DNA of 64,000 bases, taken from the NCBI GenBank assembly GCA_000727475.1, contig KL647289.1:2709450-2773449 (forward strand), written 5' to 3'. Below, piece by piece: positions 46,107-56,536 of the stretch. The stretch's first letter is position 1. Each line of letters starts with the position of its first letter. This DNA comes from Sarcocystis neurona (lineage: Eukaryota; Apicomplexa; Conoidasida; Eucoccidiorida; Sarcocystidae). The notes under the pieces are model-generated. The model ran no database searches. It was not told where the DNA came from and worked only from the letters and a program-made list of their open reading frames with translations. Position numbers and translations under genes: made by a program.

Positions 46107-48743
46107 AGTAACTTGTGTGGGTACGTCCCCATGGTCCGCAATGCTGTCATTCTCTCGCCACCCCAGCGTCGTACTCATGGGTAGTACCTGCGCCGCCGAC
46201 CACTATTCTCCGCGCTGCGAGAGCCTGGTCGGACCGGCAAGGTGGCTCTGCTCGCCGGATGTCGTCATCTGTAAACGTGGACTGACAGCTCCCGAAGATC
46301 TCCTCCCTTCACTGCCGTGTGAGTAAACAGGGAATCACGCGTGACGCCTTCATCTGACGTCGGTTCATTTCAGGCGCTTCACTGAGGTCCTGACGCATCA
46401 TCTGTTCCACGCTCTGCGACAACTTAGCCTTCTCCCTGTTATGGTTCATGACTGTACGCTCCTCAGCCGCGTCAGAAGGGCTAGCTGCCGTTTCTCTATG
46501 GGAGCAATAAGGCACGGGCGGGACGCAATGAGTCACGCCATGCAACTACGGTCCAAAATGATAGTCTTGTGCTTTTTTCATCCGAAGCTCACATTGCAAG
46601 TTGGTGACGTCTGAGTGAGATCTGCTTCTTCCGGACTGAGACCATCTACGGTGTTCCGTGCCATAAAAGAGTTGTTGAGACCTTCGCAGCCCTCAGAGAC
46701 GTTCTTGGTTCCTCTGAGGAAATTTTTCCCTCTCAGCATCTGCCTCTTCAGCATCATGTCTTAATATTCGTCGACCTGAGGCGAAAGACAAACGAAACGT
46801 GCTGCATTGAGTCCCATCACATGTCTACATGGTATATTCAATTTGCGCGACCACTTTAACCTGGAGTGTATTGCTTCTTTGGGGTTTCCGCCTATGGACC
46901 CTTCAGGAACGGTTCTTCTGCGTTCACTTGTGGAACTGCTCATCAGGACAACAGACAGCGCCGCTACCGGCTAGGCCACTGGAACCTTGCAAAAATGAGA
47001 CAGCAATTGTGGCTCGCCTGCTTCTGCAAACACCCATCGATGATGGGTGAGAGCCCAAGATAACACCTATTACACCTGTAGAACTGTGATAACTTCAAAA
47101 GACGGGTGGAACCTTTGTGTCTCACTTGAAGTGACGCGAGAGACCCCACAACGCGGGGCAGAAACGATCACAGGGAAGCCTGGACGTTTACTTCAGGACT
47201 GTGATTGCAAAGCGTGTACAAGAGGCCTCGTGGTTCGCTCTTTCCCGTGTTCCACTTTCTACGTAGCTACGTTAAGAGGGGTATTTTGCTTTCATTTGTA
47301 CTTAACAGGTCTGTTCCTCGTATGCAGGTGAATTCCTTGTGGAACGAACACCTGCGATTCATTGACCACAACTGTTTGGTGTACCTACAGCTTTGTACAG
47401 TACTGGTCACACACGCGTGTGGAAACCATCACAGCAACTGCGCTGTTTTGTAACAGTGGTATGCTATATACACACTAGCACACTTCTCTCCTGCAACTTG
47501 TAGGACTCCGCGCCACCGCTCTGCCTGGTCGTGTGGCTCCAGGACCACTGTAAAAGAGTCTAGTCACCAGCATGTTTTACGTGGTGAGGGTAGTCTCCAA
47601 GACTAGAACCTTAAGCTCTGCTCCCTAAAGTCGTTGAGGAGCGTTTCTTTATAGAGGGCGTTTGCAACGTCAAGCGTTCCACGCATTTCCCGAGGGCGAG
47701 TCGGGAAATATCCTCTAAGGGATAGCAGTTTTTAGCGTATCACGCCAGCAGACGAGCACAGAAATGCGTCTTTTTGATGACCAGGGTGGGAATCAACCGC
47801 CAAACTGAGTGCAACGACACGCACTTTTTTAGACGAGTTTTGCCTTTACATTCATATGAGAAATATGCCAGTCAGCGACAGACGTGACTACGAGTACGCA
47901 GCATGTGGTACACCCAGGCAAATAACAACCGGCCGTTGCTGTCAAGGGCTGCTGATTCGTTGTGAGCTTTTCACACACACGCACACACAGAGCCAACAGC
48001 CGATTAGAGATTCGCGTAAAGACAAGGGGCACCTGCGACCTCTGGTGAGCAGACCTGTCTGTACGCGCGCCACAGGTTCTTTCTTAGACACGTGGCACCA
48101 ACTACATTACAGATCAGATCAGGATTCTCTTTAGTGACCTGTTCGGCATCACCTCCCAGCAGACTGTTGTGTCACTGCCTTCCCTTAATATATTGATCAG
48201 TTTCAACCTCTTCATGAAAGCTCTGATTTCACTGTGCACGTACGGCTGTGCCACAGTCAGTAGCCTAGCGGAGGGAAGTCGTCCATTGTTCTACTTTGGT
48301 TTATTCTGCTTGGGCCAGCTGTGTTGACCCTTTGTCAGGTGATCATGTGAAATAGGGACAAACTGTAATGTTCCCTGAAGTCAGGGTTCCCCTGCCCGAA
48401 AAATTTTGACTGTGACTTCGACTCGACACTATGGTGCAGTGGCAACAGCGTGCTGGAGTTTCGCTAGTTGCTTTTGACGATTGACCCGCATCGCCTATTT
48501 CGCACCGTCATTCTTCCACCTAAGAGATACACCCTTTTTTAAAAATTGTTACACGGACTGGGAGTGTTGTTTCAGGCAATTCCCGTAGAAATAGTTTAGT
48601 CCATTGGGAACAGCGTGGTGTGGGTTGTCCTTTTTCTGGAACTGGACACCTGGCATTTTTTTTCAATGATGCCCCGCTTCGAAGCTTTTTTTCAGCCCCT
48701 CGCGCCTCTCTAGTCATAACCCAAACTTGCGGTGGAAGACTGC

Positions 48744-49070
48744 ATGCATTGCCTACCACGCCTTTCCGTTTTGACCCTTCTCGCGGTTGCTGTTAGCCCG
48801 CAGCGGAGTACCTATAGTAATGCTGGTGGAGTTCCCCTAAATCTAGTATTGTTCTCCGTCCGAGCAACAGGATCGCGACGCCGTGCGCCCCTGCGTCGCA
48901 TTGCAGGATCATGCAAATGCTCCCAGGAAACAACTACGTGTGCAGCATCCACGCAAAGCTCCGAGAACCAGATACTTGCGCTGCACGTTGCCATGGAATG
49001 GGCAGTTGCCGACAATGGCGGCTGGACTCCTCCGCCTACTCTACCGTGGTGGGCGGACGGCGAAGTGTAA
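48744..49070 (+). CDS. Possible small secreted protein, low support
   Basis: An ATG at 48744 opens a 108-codon frame starting MHCLPRLSVLTLLAVAVSPQ, which resembles a signal peptide: short basic start, hydrophobic core, then a small polar stretch. The rest has several cysteines in a cluster (SCKCSQETTTC) and ends shortly after TLPWWADGEV. GTAAGT at 49069 could be a donor instead of the stop. An acceptor-like TTGCAG at 48902-48907 would allow another frame (NNYVCSIHAKLREPDTC) to be used downstream. Surface antigens with signal peptides are common in Eimeria, but I see no family signature. The frame is also open upstream to a GTG at 48732, which I do not use. Confidence 0.25.
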   Translation: MHCLPRLSVLTLLAVAVSPQRSTYSNAGGVPLNLVLFSVRATGSRRRAPLRRIAGSCKCSQETTTCAASTQSSENQILALHVAMEWAVADNGGWTPPPTLPWWADGEV

Positions 49071-50030
49071 GTTGGCCAAACCGATTACTTTTGTAAAGGA
49101 CAGCAGCTCTTCCAACCTGACAGTAGTTCTGCACTGAACGTTGGGGAAGAACTTTAAAAAGCTTTTTAGGCTTCGACTAGCTCCGTGCTTGATGTGCAGA
49201 GCTACTGCTCCTCATTTGGTCCATTCTTACGATCTTGTCCACCGACGCCAGTCGTCTACGCAGGTTGCACGCTAGTCTAATAACGCGGCCTTGTCCACCA
49301 TAACGCCTGCTGCAAGCGTAGGTCGGGTGCTGGTCTACCACAACACCAACCCCTCCAGAATGCAAGGATGAAGGACCGAGGCCTCCCTTCCCCTTCGTCA
49401 TCCATTATATAGATATCTGCGAAGTGACGGTGACTACGCTTCGGCGCGCCATGAGGGGAAGCGACTTCGTGAACTACAATTCGCAAACTGTTTGGCTGGT
49501 TTGCACGACTAGGAAATTGATAGGCCACGTCCAGTCTCTAGTCACGGGTAAACGGGCGTGCGGCAGTTGTGCATCAGCACAACTACGAGTGTATAGACTC
49601 TTTTCGTTGCAACACTTTCGGCTACAGTGGCCCTACTCTTCTATCCACCACTTCCGAAGGATGGGGAACGTGCACTCCGCCATGCGGGGATCACTTTGAA
49701 GCTTTCGGAACGGCATCAGACGCTTCCCTCGAACCTGTGCTTTTTTAGGATACCATCAGTGGTGCGTGGAGAACCGATTTTTTGCATATGCCTATGCAGA
49801 AATTCCAAGACAGTACTTACGTCGGTGCTTCATCATATACTTTCCGGCACCTTTTTCCATCACGCTAGCGAATGCACAAGAATCTATTCAGTTTGCATCG
49901 CGCCAAAGGTGCGCGCATCAGTCGTTGTGACATTAGCCCGCCACGACTGGAGAAGACCATCGGGCGTGACTTCATCTGAAAAAGGTTCCTAAATCACGAC
50001 TTCTAGCGGCACTTCCGCAGAGAGGCGCCT

Positions 50031-50171
50031 CTGCCGTTGTAGACGCCGAACAGAGTTCCAACAAAACACCTTGTTCTATTAGACTTGCATCTTCCTTGCT
50101 TGGAATGCATGCGTCTGCCGTTGTAGACACAGGACAGAATTCCAACAAGACACCTTGGTCTATTTGACTTG
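50031..50171. repeat. Two-copy tandem duplication, period 84 bp
   Basis: The 57-base segment at 50031-50087 recurs at 50115-50171 with 7 mismatches by direct comparison. Both start CTGCCGTTGTAGAC and end GACTTG. A 27-base spacer separates them. Confidence 0.85.
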
Positions 50172-51415
50172 AACTGCATGTGTAAACAACACTCACTACA
50201 CGCGTACACGCGTACGATCGAATCGAGCATCGAACGCGCCAGCATTCTTAGCTACCAAGGCGATTGTCGTACTTCAACGGATTTGTACGGCGGGAGCTGC
50301 CTTTTCCACGTCATGGGGGACCGGTGGAGACGTTTTGTAGGCTTCTATTGAGGGACGGGAAAGGCAACTGTCAAGATAACTCTGAGTGTCGCGTGTGAAT
50401 GGGCTGCGAGAAAGGGTCTACACGGTTGCACCGCGGGCCGCCACGGGTTCGGGTAGCAGCGGGAAAGATTGAGGAAGACAAACGGATGGAGAAAATAGAG
50501 AAACAGAAAGAAAAGCTTACGTGCTTGTATCCAGTCACGCGACTGTCAATGCGCGCGACGGAAACAGCTACCAAGCAAATGACGAAACGCAGCTGGATGT
50601 CTCATAGTGTATGAGCCGTCGCTCTTCTTCCCCTCTGTTGCCCCTGACGAACTACGGAGCAGCTTACTGTTGAGCAGCTGCATGCAGCATATTGAAGAGC
50701 TTATGGGTACTGCGCCTTTGGTGAACCCTGTTAGACCAAATCCTATGCGTCGACGAAAGCAGCAGACTACAGAGAGAGGTGAGTACTCACAAGGAGCAGG
50801 CATAGGAGAAGGTGAGACGGAGCAAAGAGGAGGTGGCGGGGACACTGTGTCTTCGGATATTTCTACTATGTTGCTTACGTTTGCAACGTCGGCGTTCATG
50901 CAGGAGTCAAGTCCAACTCTTACAATATCTGTCAGACCTATTTCGCTCTCCACGTACGTTTTCCTGTTCCTCGGGTCAGCTGCCGTCCATTGCTCCCTGT
51001 GTGCTCCAAACAGTGACACCCTAGAATGAACAGCCGCTAATGGTCGTCCTACTTGCTTTTTCGCGGAGTACGAGACTCGCCTGTATCCCCCCTAACCCCC
51101 ACTAAGAAAACAGGCGTCCAGGTCACTGCGGTAGTAAGCCCGACACAAAGATTTTCCTGAAAACTGTCGCTTGCATGTGTTCAAAGAACAGTAAATAAAA
51201 CCACACGGCGTTACTGGACTGCCAGTGAATCGAGAGTGAAAACAAGGCGACCGGACAGAGCCTCAGCCGCTCTCTTGGGGAGGCCCGCCATAGCGGAGCT
51301 GCCAAAACAGCCAAGCAAACACCCGGAGAGGCATCACGGTGATTCAGAACATCAACACAAATCGTACAAAATAGAACGACAACGTACTGCATCGTGACTT
51401 GGTCGCTCTTTGATT

Positions 51416-51532
51416 CCTTGAAGGTGTGCAGTACCTGAACCCTCTTGTATTGACACTGCGGAAGTGGGTGCGTCGCCTTGCCGATCCTTAAAGATGCGCA
51501 GTACTTGAATTCTCTTGGATTGACATTACGCG
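51416..51532. repeat. Two-copy tandem duplication, period 70 bp
   Basis: CCTTGAAGGTGTGCAGTACC (51416) and CCTTAAAGATGCGCAGTACT (51486) begin the two copies. Both continue through TGAA..CTCTTG.ATTGACA. Confidence 0.8.
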
Positions 51533-51595
51533 ACAGAAAAAGAGGTCACTTTCACCACTGCCACAACGCACTTCGTACATATCATTTTAGGAGCA

Positions 51596-51720
51596 TGTGC
51601 TGCATGATGCAGGCACCGCACATATGAAGAGTACTCAGAAAGATTGACATCTGCCGAATTGTGCTGCATGATGTAGGCACTGCACATATGAATACTCAGC
51701 AAGATTGGCATCTGCCAAAC
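51596..51720. repeat. Two-copy tandem duplication, period 64 bp
   Basis: TGTGCTGCATGATG starts at 51596 and 51660. Both copies include GGCAC.GCACATATGAA and end in CATCTGCC. A three-base gap (GAG in copy 1) and scattered substitutions separate them. Confidence 0.85.
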
Positions 51721-51813
51721 TGTGAGGGAGGTCCGTAATGTCTGTGCGCTATCGTCCTTTGAAGGGACTCTCTCAGAAATGCGACTTTCAAGTTGAAGTT
51801 CTCTGTGCACAAA

Positions 51814-52081
51814 TTAACGAGGGTAGGTTGTACGCGCCCGCACTGTTTGATCACCGCCGAAAGTGACAACGACATCAACAGAAGAAGCGTCAGCGACCAC
51901 AGACGTCAGATGCGCAGCAGCGGGAACAGCAGCGCTTGCAGCAGTTGTACGAAGGAGGGCGCCCACTGATGCGAAGATCCCTGCGGCACACAATATTACA
52001 GCAAGACCTGCTGCGTGCTTCTCCTTGTAAAATGCTGGGGATAGTTCGGCAAAAGCTATGGTCAACGCGTACACTATTCGC
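51814..52081 (-). CDS. Possible exon with a transmembrane segment, low support
   Basis: The minus strand is open from a GATGCAG acceptor-like site (exon starting 52081) to a TAA at 51814. It codes RIVYALTIAFAELSPAFYKE, then a hydrophobic segment GLAVILCAAGIFASVGALL, then an Ala/Val-rich tail. The apparent start in a plain ORF scan is GTG, so this would have to be an internal or terminal exon. No partner exon was found, and the plus strand is also open here with a Gln-rich frame. Treat as a candidate only. Confidence 0.2.
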
Positions 52082-55000
52082 CTGCATCTTTCTTACCAGG
52101 AGGATGAGTACAGAATGAGAGTACAGCACCGTCGTGGGAGGTTCCACGTCACTTTCCACGAGCGGTACAGCTGCATAAGAGGGAGCCTGTTTGCTCTTCT
52201 GGCTTTGTCCTGACTTCGTATCACCAAATGGCACTTTAAAATGCACATGACACGAGTCCTCGAACCGCCTGCTGCTCCAAGGATATGAATGCGATGGAGA
52301 AAGTGTTGACCGTTACGTTAGAGGCTGGAAGCAGCGCATCAGAGGAAAACGGCTTTTTCGGTTGGGGAATAGTTGTTGCCGTTTTTCCTTAGAGCGCGAA
52401 GCCACTACCACGGCTTCTAGCCAAGAGCACCGCATCCAACGACGTAGTTCGGGATGCGGCGTGCGAAGTCTATACTTGTCGGGGCGTCGAAGACAACTCT
52501 GGCATATTAATTTGCTAATCGCTTGTTTCCAAATCAGGACATCCGGAGGGCGGCGAACCGAGGAGCGTAGAGCCAGAATATACTGTCCTGAACAACCTGT
52601 AGAGCCAAGTCATCGGGAAGTGGTTTGTATCAGACTCAATGAGCCTGTCCTTTCCCAAGGAAATTCTACTTTCCCCTCCGTGCATGAGACTCATAGAACG
52701 AAACAGCAGAACGTCGGTTTCTGTCAAATGGTGCAGTTGACCACGTCAGGCAATACTGAGCTCCAACGTAGTCGGCCGAGCGCGGCCTGAGAAATACTGA
52801 CAGTCAGCGAGTGCTTGCACAAATGTTATTACCGTTATGCGTTGTTTCAGTGACGTGCTCGTCTGCTGGCATTCGCGTTGCAGGCTGTAGCTCAGGAACG
52901 TAAGCCTGGTCTGCACAGTTCCCTCCAAATCACAACCTTAGCGTAGCAGGAGCTTTAACGAAGCGCAGGATAGACAAGAGCAGAAGAAAACTAACGGTCT
53001 TAGAGTTTTCAAGGAGGGCTACTGCCCAGCGTTGAGGTTGATCATATAGTTTGCTTGTGAAATGACCCATTGTATGGGGTGACCTGCTAAGCTGACAACA
53101 GCGTCTGGTTGCCGAACGACGTATTGTACTAGCTTGCACATTGCTTGTAGGGGTTGCACTGCGACCGGTGAGCATCGTGTTTGTGAACGTGAATCCTCTA
53201 GTGTGTCTACGTGCAGTCGCGTGAACAATCGCACACCTACACCCCGAAGAAAAGATAAACCTGCTGCCAGAGCGGCAAGAGTGCATGTAAAGGCACATCA
53301 GAACCCCTCCAGTGGTAAGAGTTTACTCGTCGAAGTGCTTCGCGTAGCCCGCGCGAACAAAGTAGGGCGGCGGACAGACAAGACAGCAGGGCGGACGCAT
53401 ACGGACACTCAGGAGAGTGTCACTATTTGCTTGTGCTCCCGGTAGAGTCCACGAATGTTTTGTGCCATGTCAGTGGTGGGAAGCACCCCTCTGCGTGCCA
53501 TATGATGGTGTCTGTAACATATTAGCTGACCCACAAAGGGAAGTCTCTATCGCAGTACAAGACGGATCGAATCCCACCCTGTCTAAGGAACAGTGCTGAC
53601 AGCCTTGGAAGCGTGTGGCAGGAAACAGCGAGATGGCGATGAAGCGAGTCTCTGGACGTTGTTTCCTCGTGTAACAGAGGTAATCGTGGTGCCACGAGCT
53701 ACCAGCACACACAGCACGGTCTTCCTATGGAGTCCAACTCGGCTCAAGGAAGGCCGTCTGCATTCACTTCGTACCTGCGGCTGCAAGTCAGTACCAACAC
53801 TGTTGTGGGTTGAAGTCATACCCGTCGTGCGGCGGCAACACCCTGCAAAGCGTAGACGGTACAGTCGGTTTCACTTCGATTTGCAATTACTAAGCAAAAC
53901 CCCGCAGCACCCGTGCGCTGGCCTTGCAACGCAGCGTGAAAACGCCTTCCTTCCTGCTACCAATGTCATCTCTTCTGTCACGGAATATGGAAATACGTCT
54001 CCTAAGTGCCCTGTATATGCAATGTGATGCATTGTCGCACTCAGCGTGTACTCACTGCGTTAACTGTGGACCACAAAAATTATCCGTCACCGTCGCAATA
54101 TGAGACACTGGGGTAATCTGGTAGCAAGTGCACCTCAGATGGTAAGCGACAGGTAAAAGTAGCCGTGTGTCTTATCAGAATGCGGTGTTCCCAGTGAAAG
54201 TAGCAATTCATATTTGTCTTCACTTGAACCATCGCGCAGTTAACAAAATCGCGCTCCTGACTTCATTCTCGATAGCTCTCAAGTTCCTTCGGACGCAACA
54301 GGCCTGAGGGACAGATGCAGCAGATGATACTTTCCTATAAATATGTGGAAGGAGCCAGGACATTTTAATTTGCAGTTGTCGTGCTAGCTGAAGATGGAAC
54401 GATTCAGACGTAGTGACGGCGTGGATAGTCCGCTGTTCAAGATAGTCTCTTCAGTAGAACAAAGATCCGTCAGAGCAGCTAAGACTTCTAGTGGAATCAG
54501 TTCCGCGCAAGTTGCGCTTTCGTGTGTGTGCCTGAGCGTCCACGGATTCTGTGAGCGTGTGCACGAATTCTGAGGGCGAACATGGACTTCTCCAGTGAAC
54601 CGCTTCAGGGAGCATACACAGTACCTTTCGAAAAAGTCGACTTGATGAGCGCCTTCAGCCAATTACGCCCACGCAGTGCAGCAGTCTGAAGCCGCACAGG
54701 GCACACTCGGCAATGCACGCGCGTTCCCCGCTAGCAGGCAGATGTCTGAGGCCGTGCACAAGGGGGTATACGCGGGAGGGAAAGTGCGCAGGTTCACACA
54801 CAACACGGATTATGACACATCTACCTCAAGCTCAACTTTACTGGCTGAGGACTGCTGGCCATGTGGTGCTGGCAGAAAGACGCGTCAGCGAGTCAGAGTC
54901 ACTTTGACTGGCATTTGAAGATTTTTGGGGTCGAGTCATTTCCTTGTTCACAGCCAAAGAGCTCGCCGTACGCGTAGCCGCGCATACAATTTCAATGCGA

Positions 55001-56536
55001 CGACAATATTTGTCCTCACGGATATCACACTAACTACACCACGTTATAATGACACTCCAAATCAAACCCCCGCGTGGGCTGAAAAAGCATCGGTGTTCAT
55101 CAAAATCTCACCTATGCGCGGTAGACCCACAGTCGTACGACAGTAGTCTACCCGCGGGCTGCAGTGACGAACGCAGCGGTCTTAGCACAATTCTTAATTC
55201 AGACATGCGAGCAACAGTGTTGCCGCCGGGGCGCTGGCAGTTGGTCACGTGATTCTTACGCACCAGTAAGTGTCTCAGAGCTGCTTCATGTATACAGGTT
55301 CTCAATAGAGCAGCTATCTGCCACAGGACGGTCTTCTGCCGGATATTATGTATACGTGCGCATTACGGCACACACCGACACTTGTTCTTCGGAGTAAAGC
55401 ATCATTACTCAGATCAGCGTTTTTTCGAATGATGCGAACACACGCGGAAAATCGCACAAGCGTTCCTGAAAAGTATCACTGTTCAAGCTCCGAAAAATCC
55501 TCGAGTTCAACGTAACATATCTTGAGCGAAGCCTGCACAGCAGTTTTCAGCTGCTTTTGGAAGTCCGTTTCCACGGGTGTAAGAATCTACGCACGTACAC
55601 GAACACGTCCGTCGAACCGTTGCCGAGACGTGCATGTGGTGTAACGCCAGGATCATTCACACATCCGCCGACGTATGCAACGAGAACGGAATCATGCATC
55701 GCGGAAAAGCTCCAAATACACATCGGCTCTGGCTCTCTTTCCTCGAACTGGCACACTCTTCATAGCACCAGCATGGATCTCCGTCAGTGGTGCCACTCGG
55801 TATTTCATCATCTGATGGCCTATCCTTCCAGAACTAGTGTCAACAAATAAATATTCCAGCTAGCTGTTCTCGAGCGGACATCGTGAATTAGTACGGTGGG
55901 TGGGGGTCAAAAAATAAAATGCCATGACAAGAGTTCCACAACGGACAAAAACCAACTCTGTTGAAACGGAACACATATCCAGTGCTCGCATCGCCTGGGG
56001 GTACAAATGGGTCTCGAATTGAGCGCCCAGCGAACCCAGTCTCAGCGAAGCCTCGCACGCAGGAAAGAGGGCCGCTGTCTGAAGAGTTTTGCTTTCTGCT
56101 TCGTTTAAAAAGAATGCCACGATTGAAGTCAACAACCGGCCATACTTCGACAACTGCGTCGAAGCGCATATCTAGTCCACTTCGCATGTAGGCTGGGTGG
56201 GCAGATGTCTGCTGATTTCTTTTGCCATTACTGAGACGCCCTGTCTCCTTGAAATAGGGAGCGTCATGGCCCCGAATTTTGCTGTATCCGTAAGGCTCAC
56301 CTGTGGCCCCTGATATTCACGATCTTGAGCAAAGTTCTGCTTTCCACCCGCGTCGAGGAGTCAGGTGGTTGCTACGAAATGGTCGATAGTGCGCAGACCA
56401 TCTGAATTTCCGTATCTCACAAAGGTTGTAGAAGCCCAATTGCTGCCCCTTTTGCCCTTCCTTCTGGAGAATTACCTTGCAATTACAACGCCCGCGTACG
56501 TAACGACCAGAGGCCGCGAAAAATTCTCCTTTTTTT

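Larger units (their letters stand above)
44969..56536. other. Long repeat-poor region with weak exon candidates only
   Basis: No gene can be named. The left end should contain the promoter of the minus-strand gene at 41720-44968. Stretches that look exon-like, by frame openness and a nearby GT or AG, are 48744-49070 (+), 49627-49760 (+), 50607-50778 (+, ending at GTGAGT), 51814-52081 (-), 52533-52790 (+) and 53593-53860 (+). None joins convincingly to another. Four diverged tandem duplications (listed separately) lie here. Triplet repeats are confined to a short CAG run near 51910-51945. The region could be truly intergenic, or hold fast-evolving genes that I cannot recognise. Confidence 0.45.

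Noticed and set aside
52362..52790. Frame appearing to start MGNSCC, a classic dual-acylation motif
   Set aside because: The first codon in the DNA is TTG, not ATG, and the frame is open upstream, so there is no such N-terminus.
53540..53585. Possible tRNA T-arm (GGATCGAATCCC)
   Set aside because: The upstream sequence does not fold into matching acceptor, D and anticodon arms, so it is not a tRNA.
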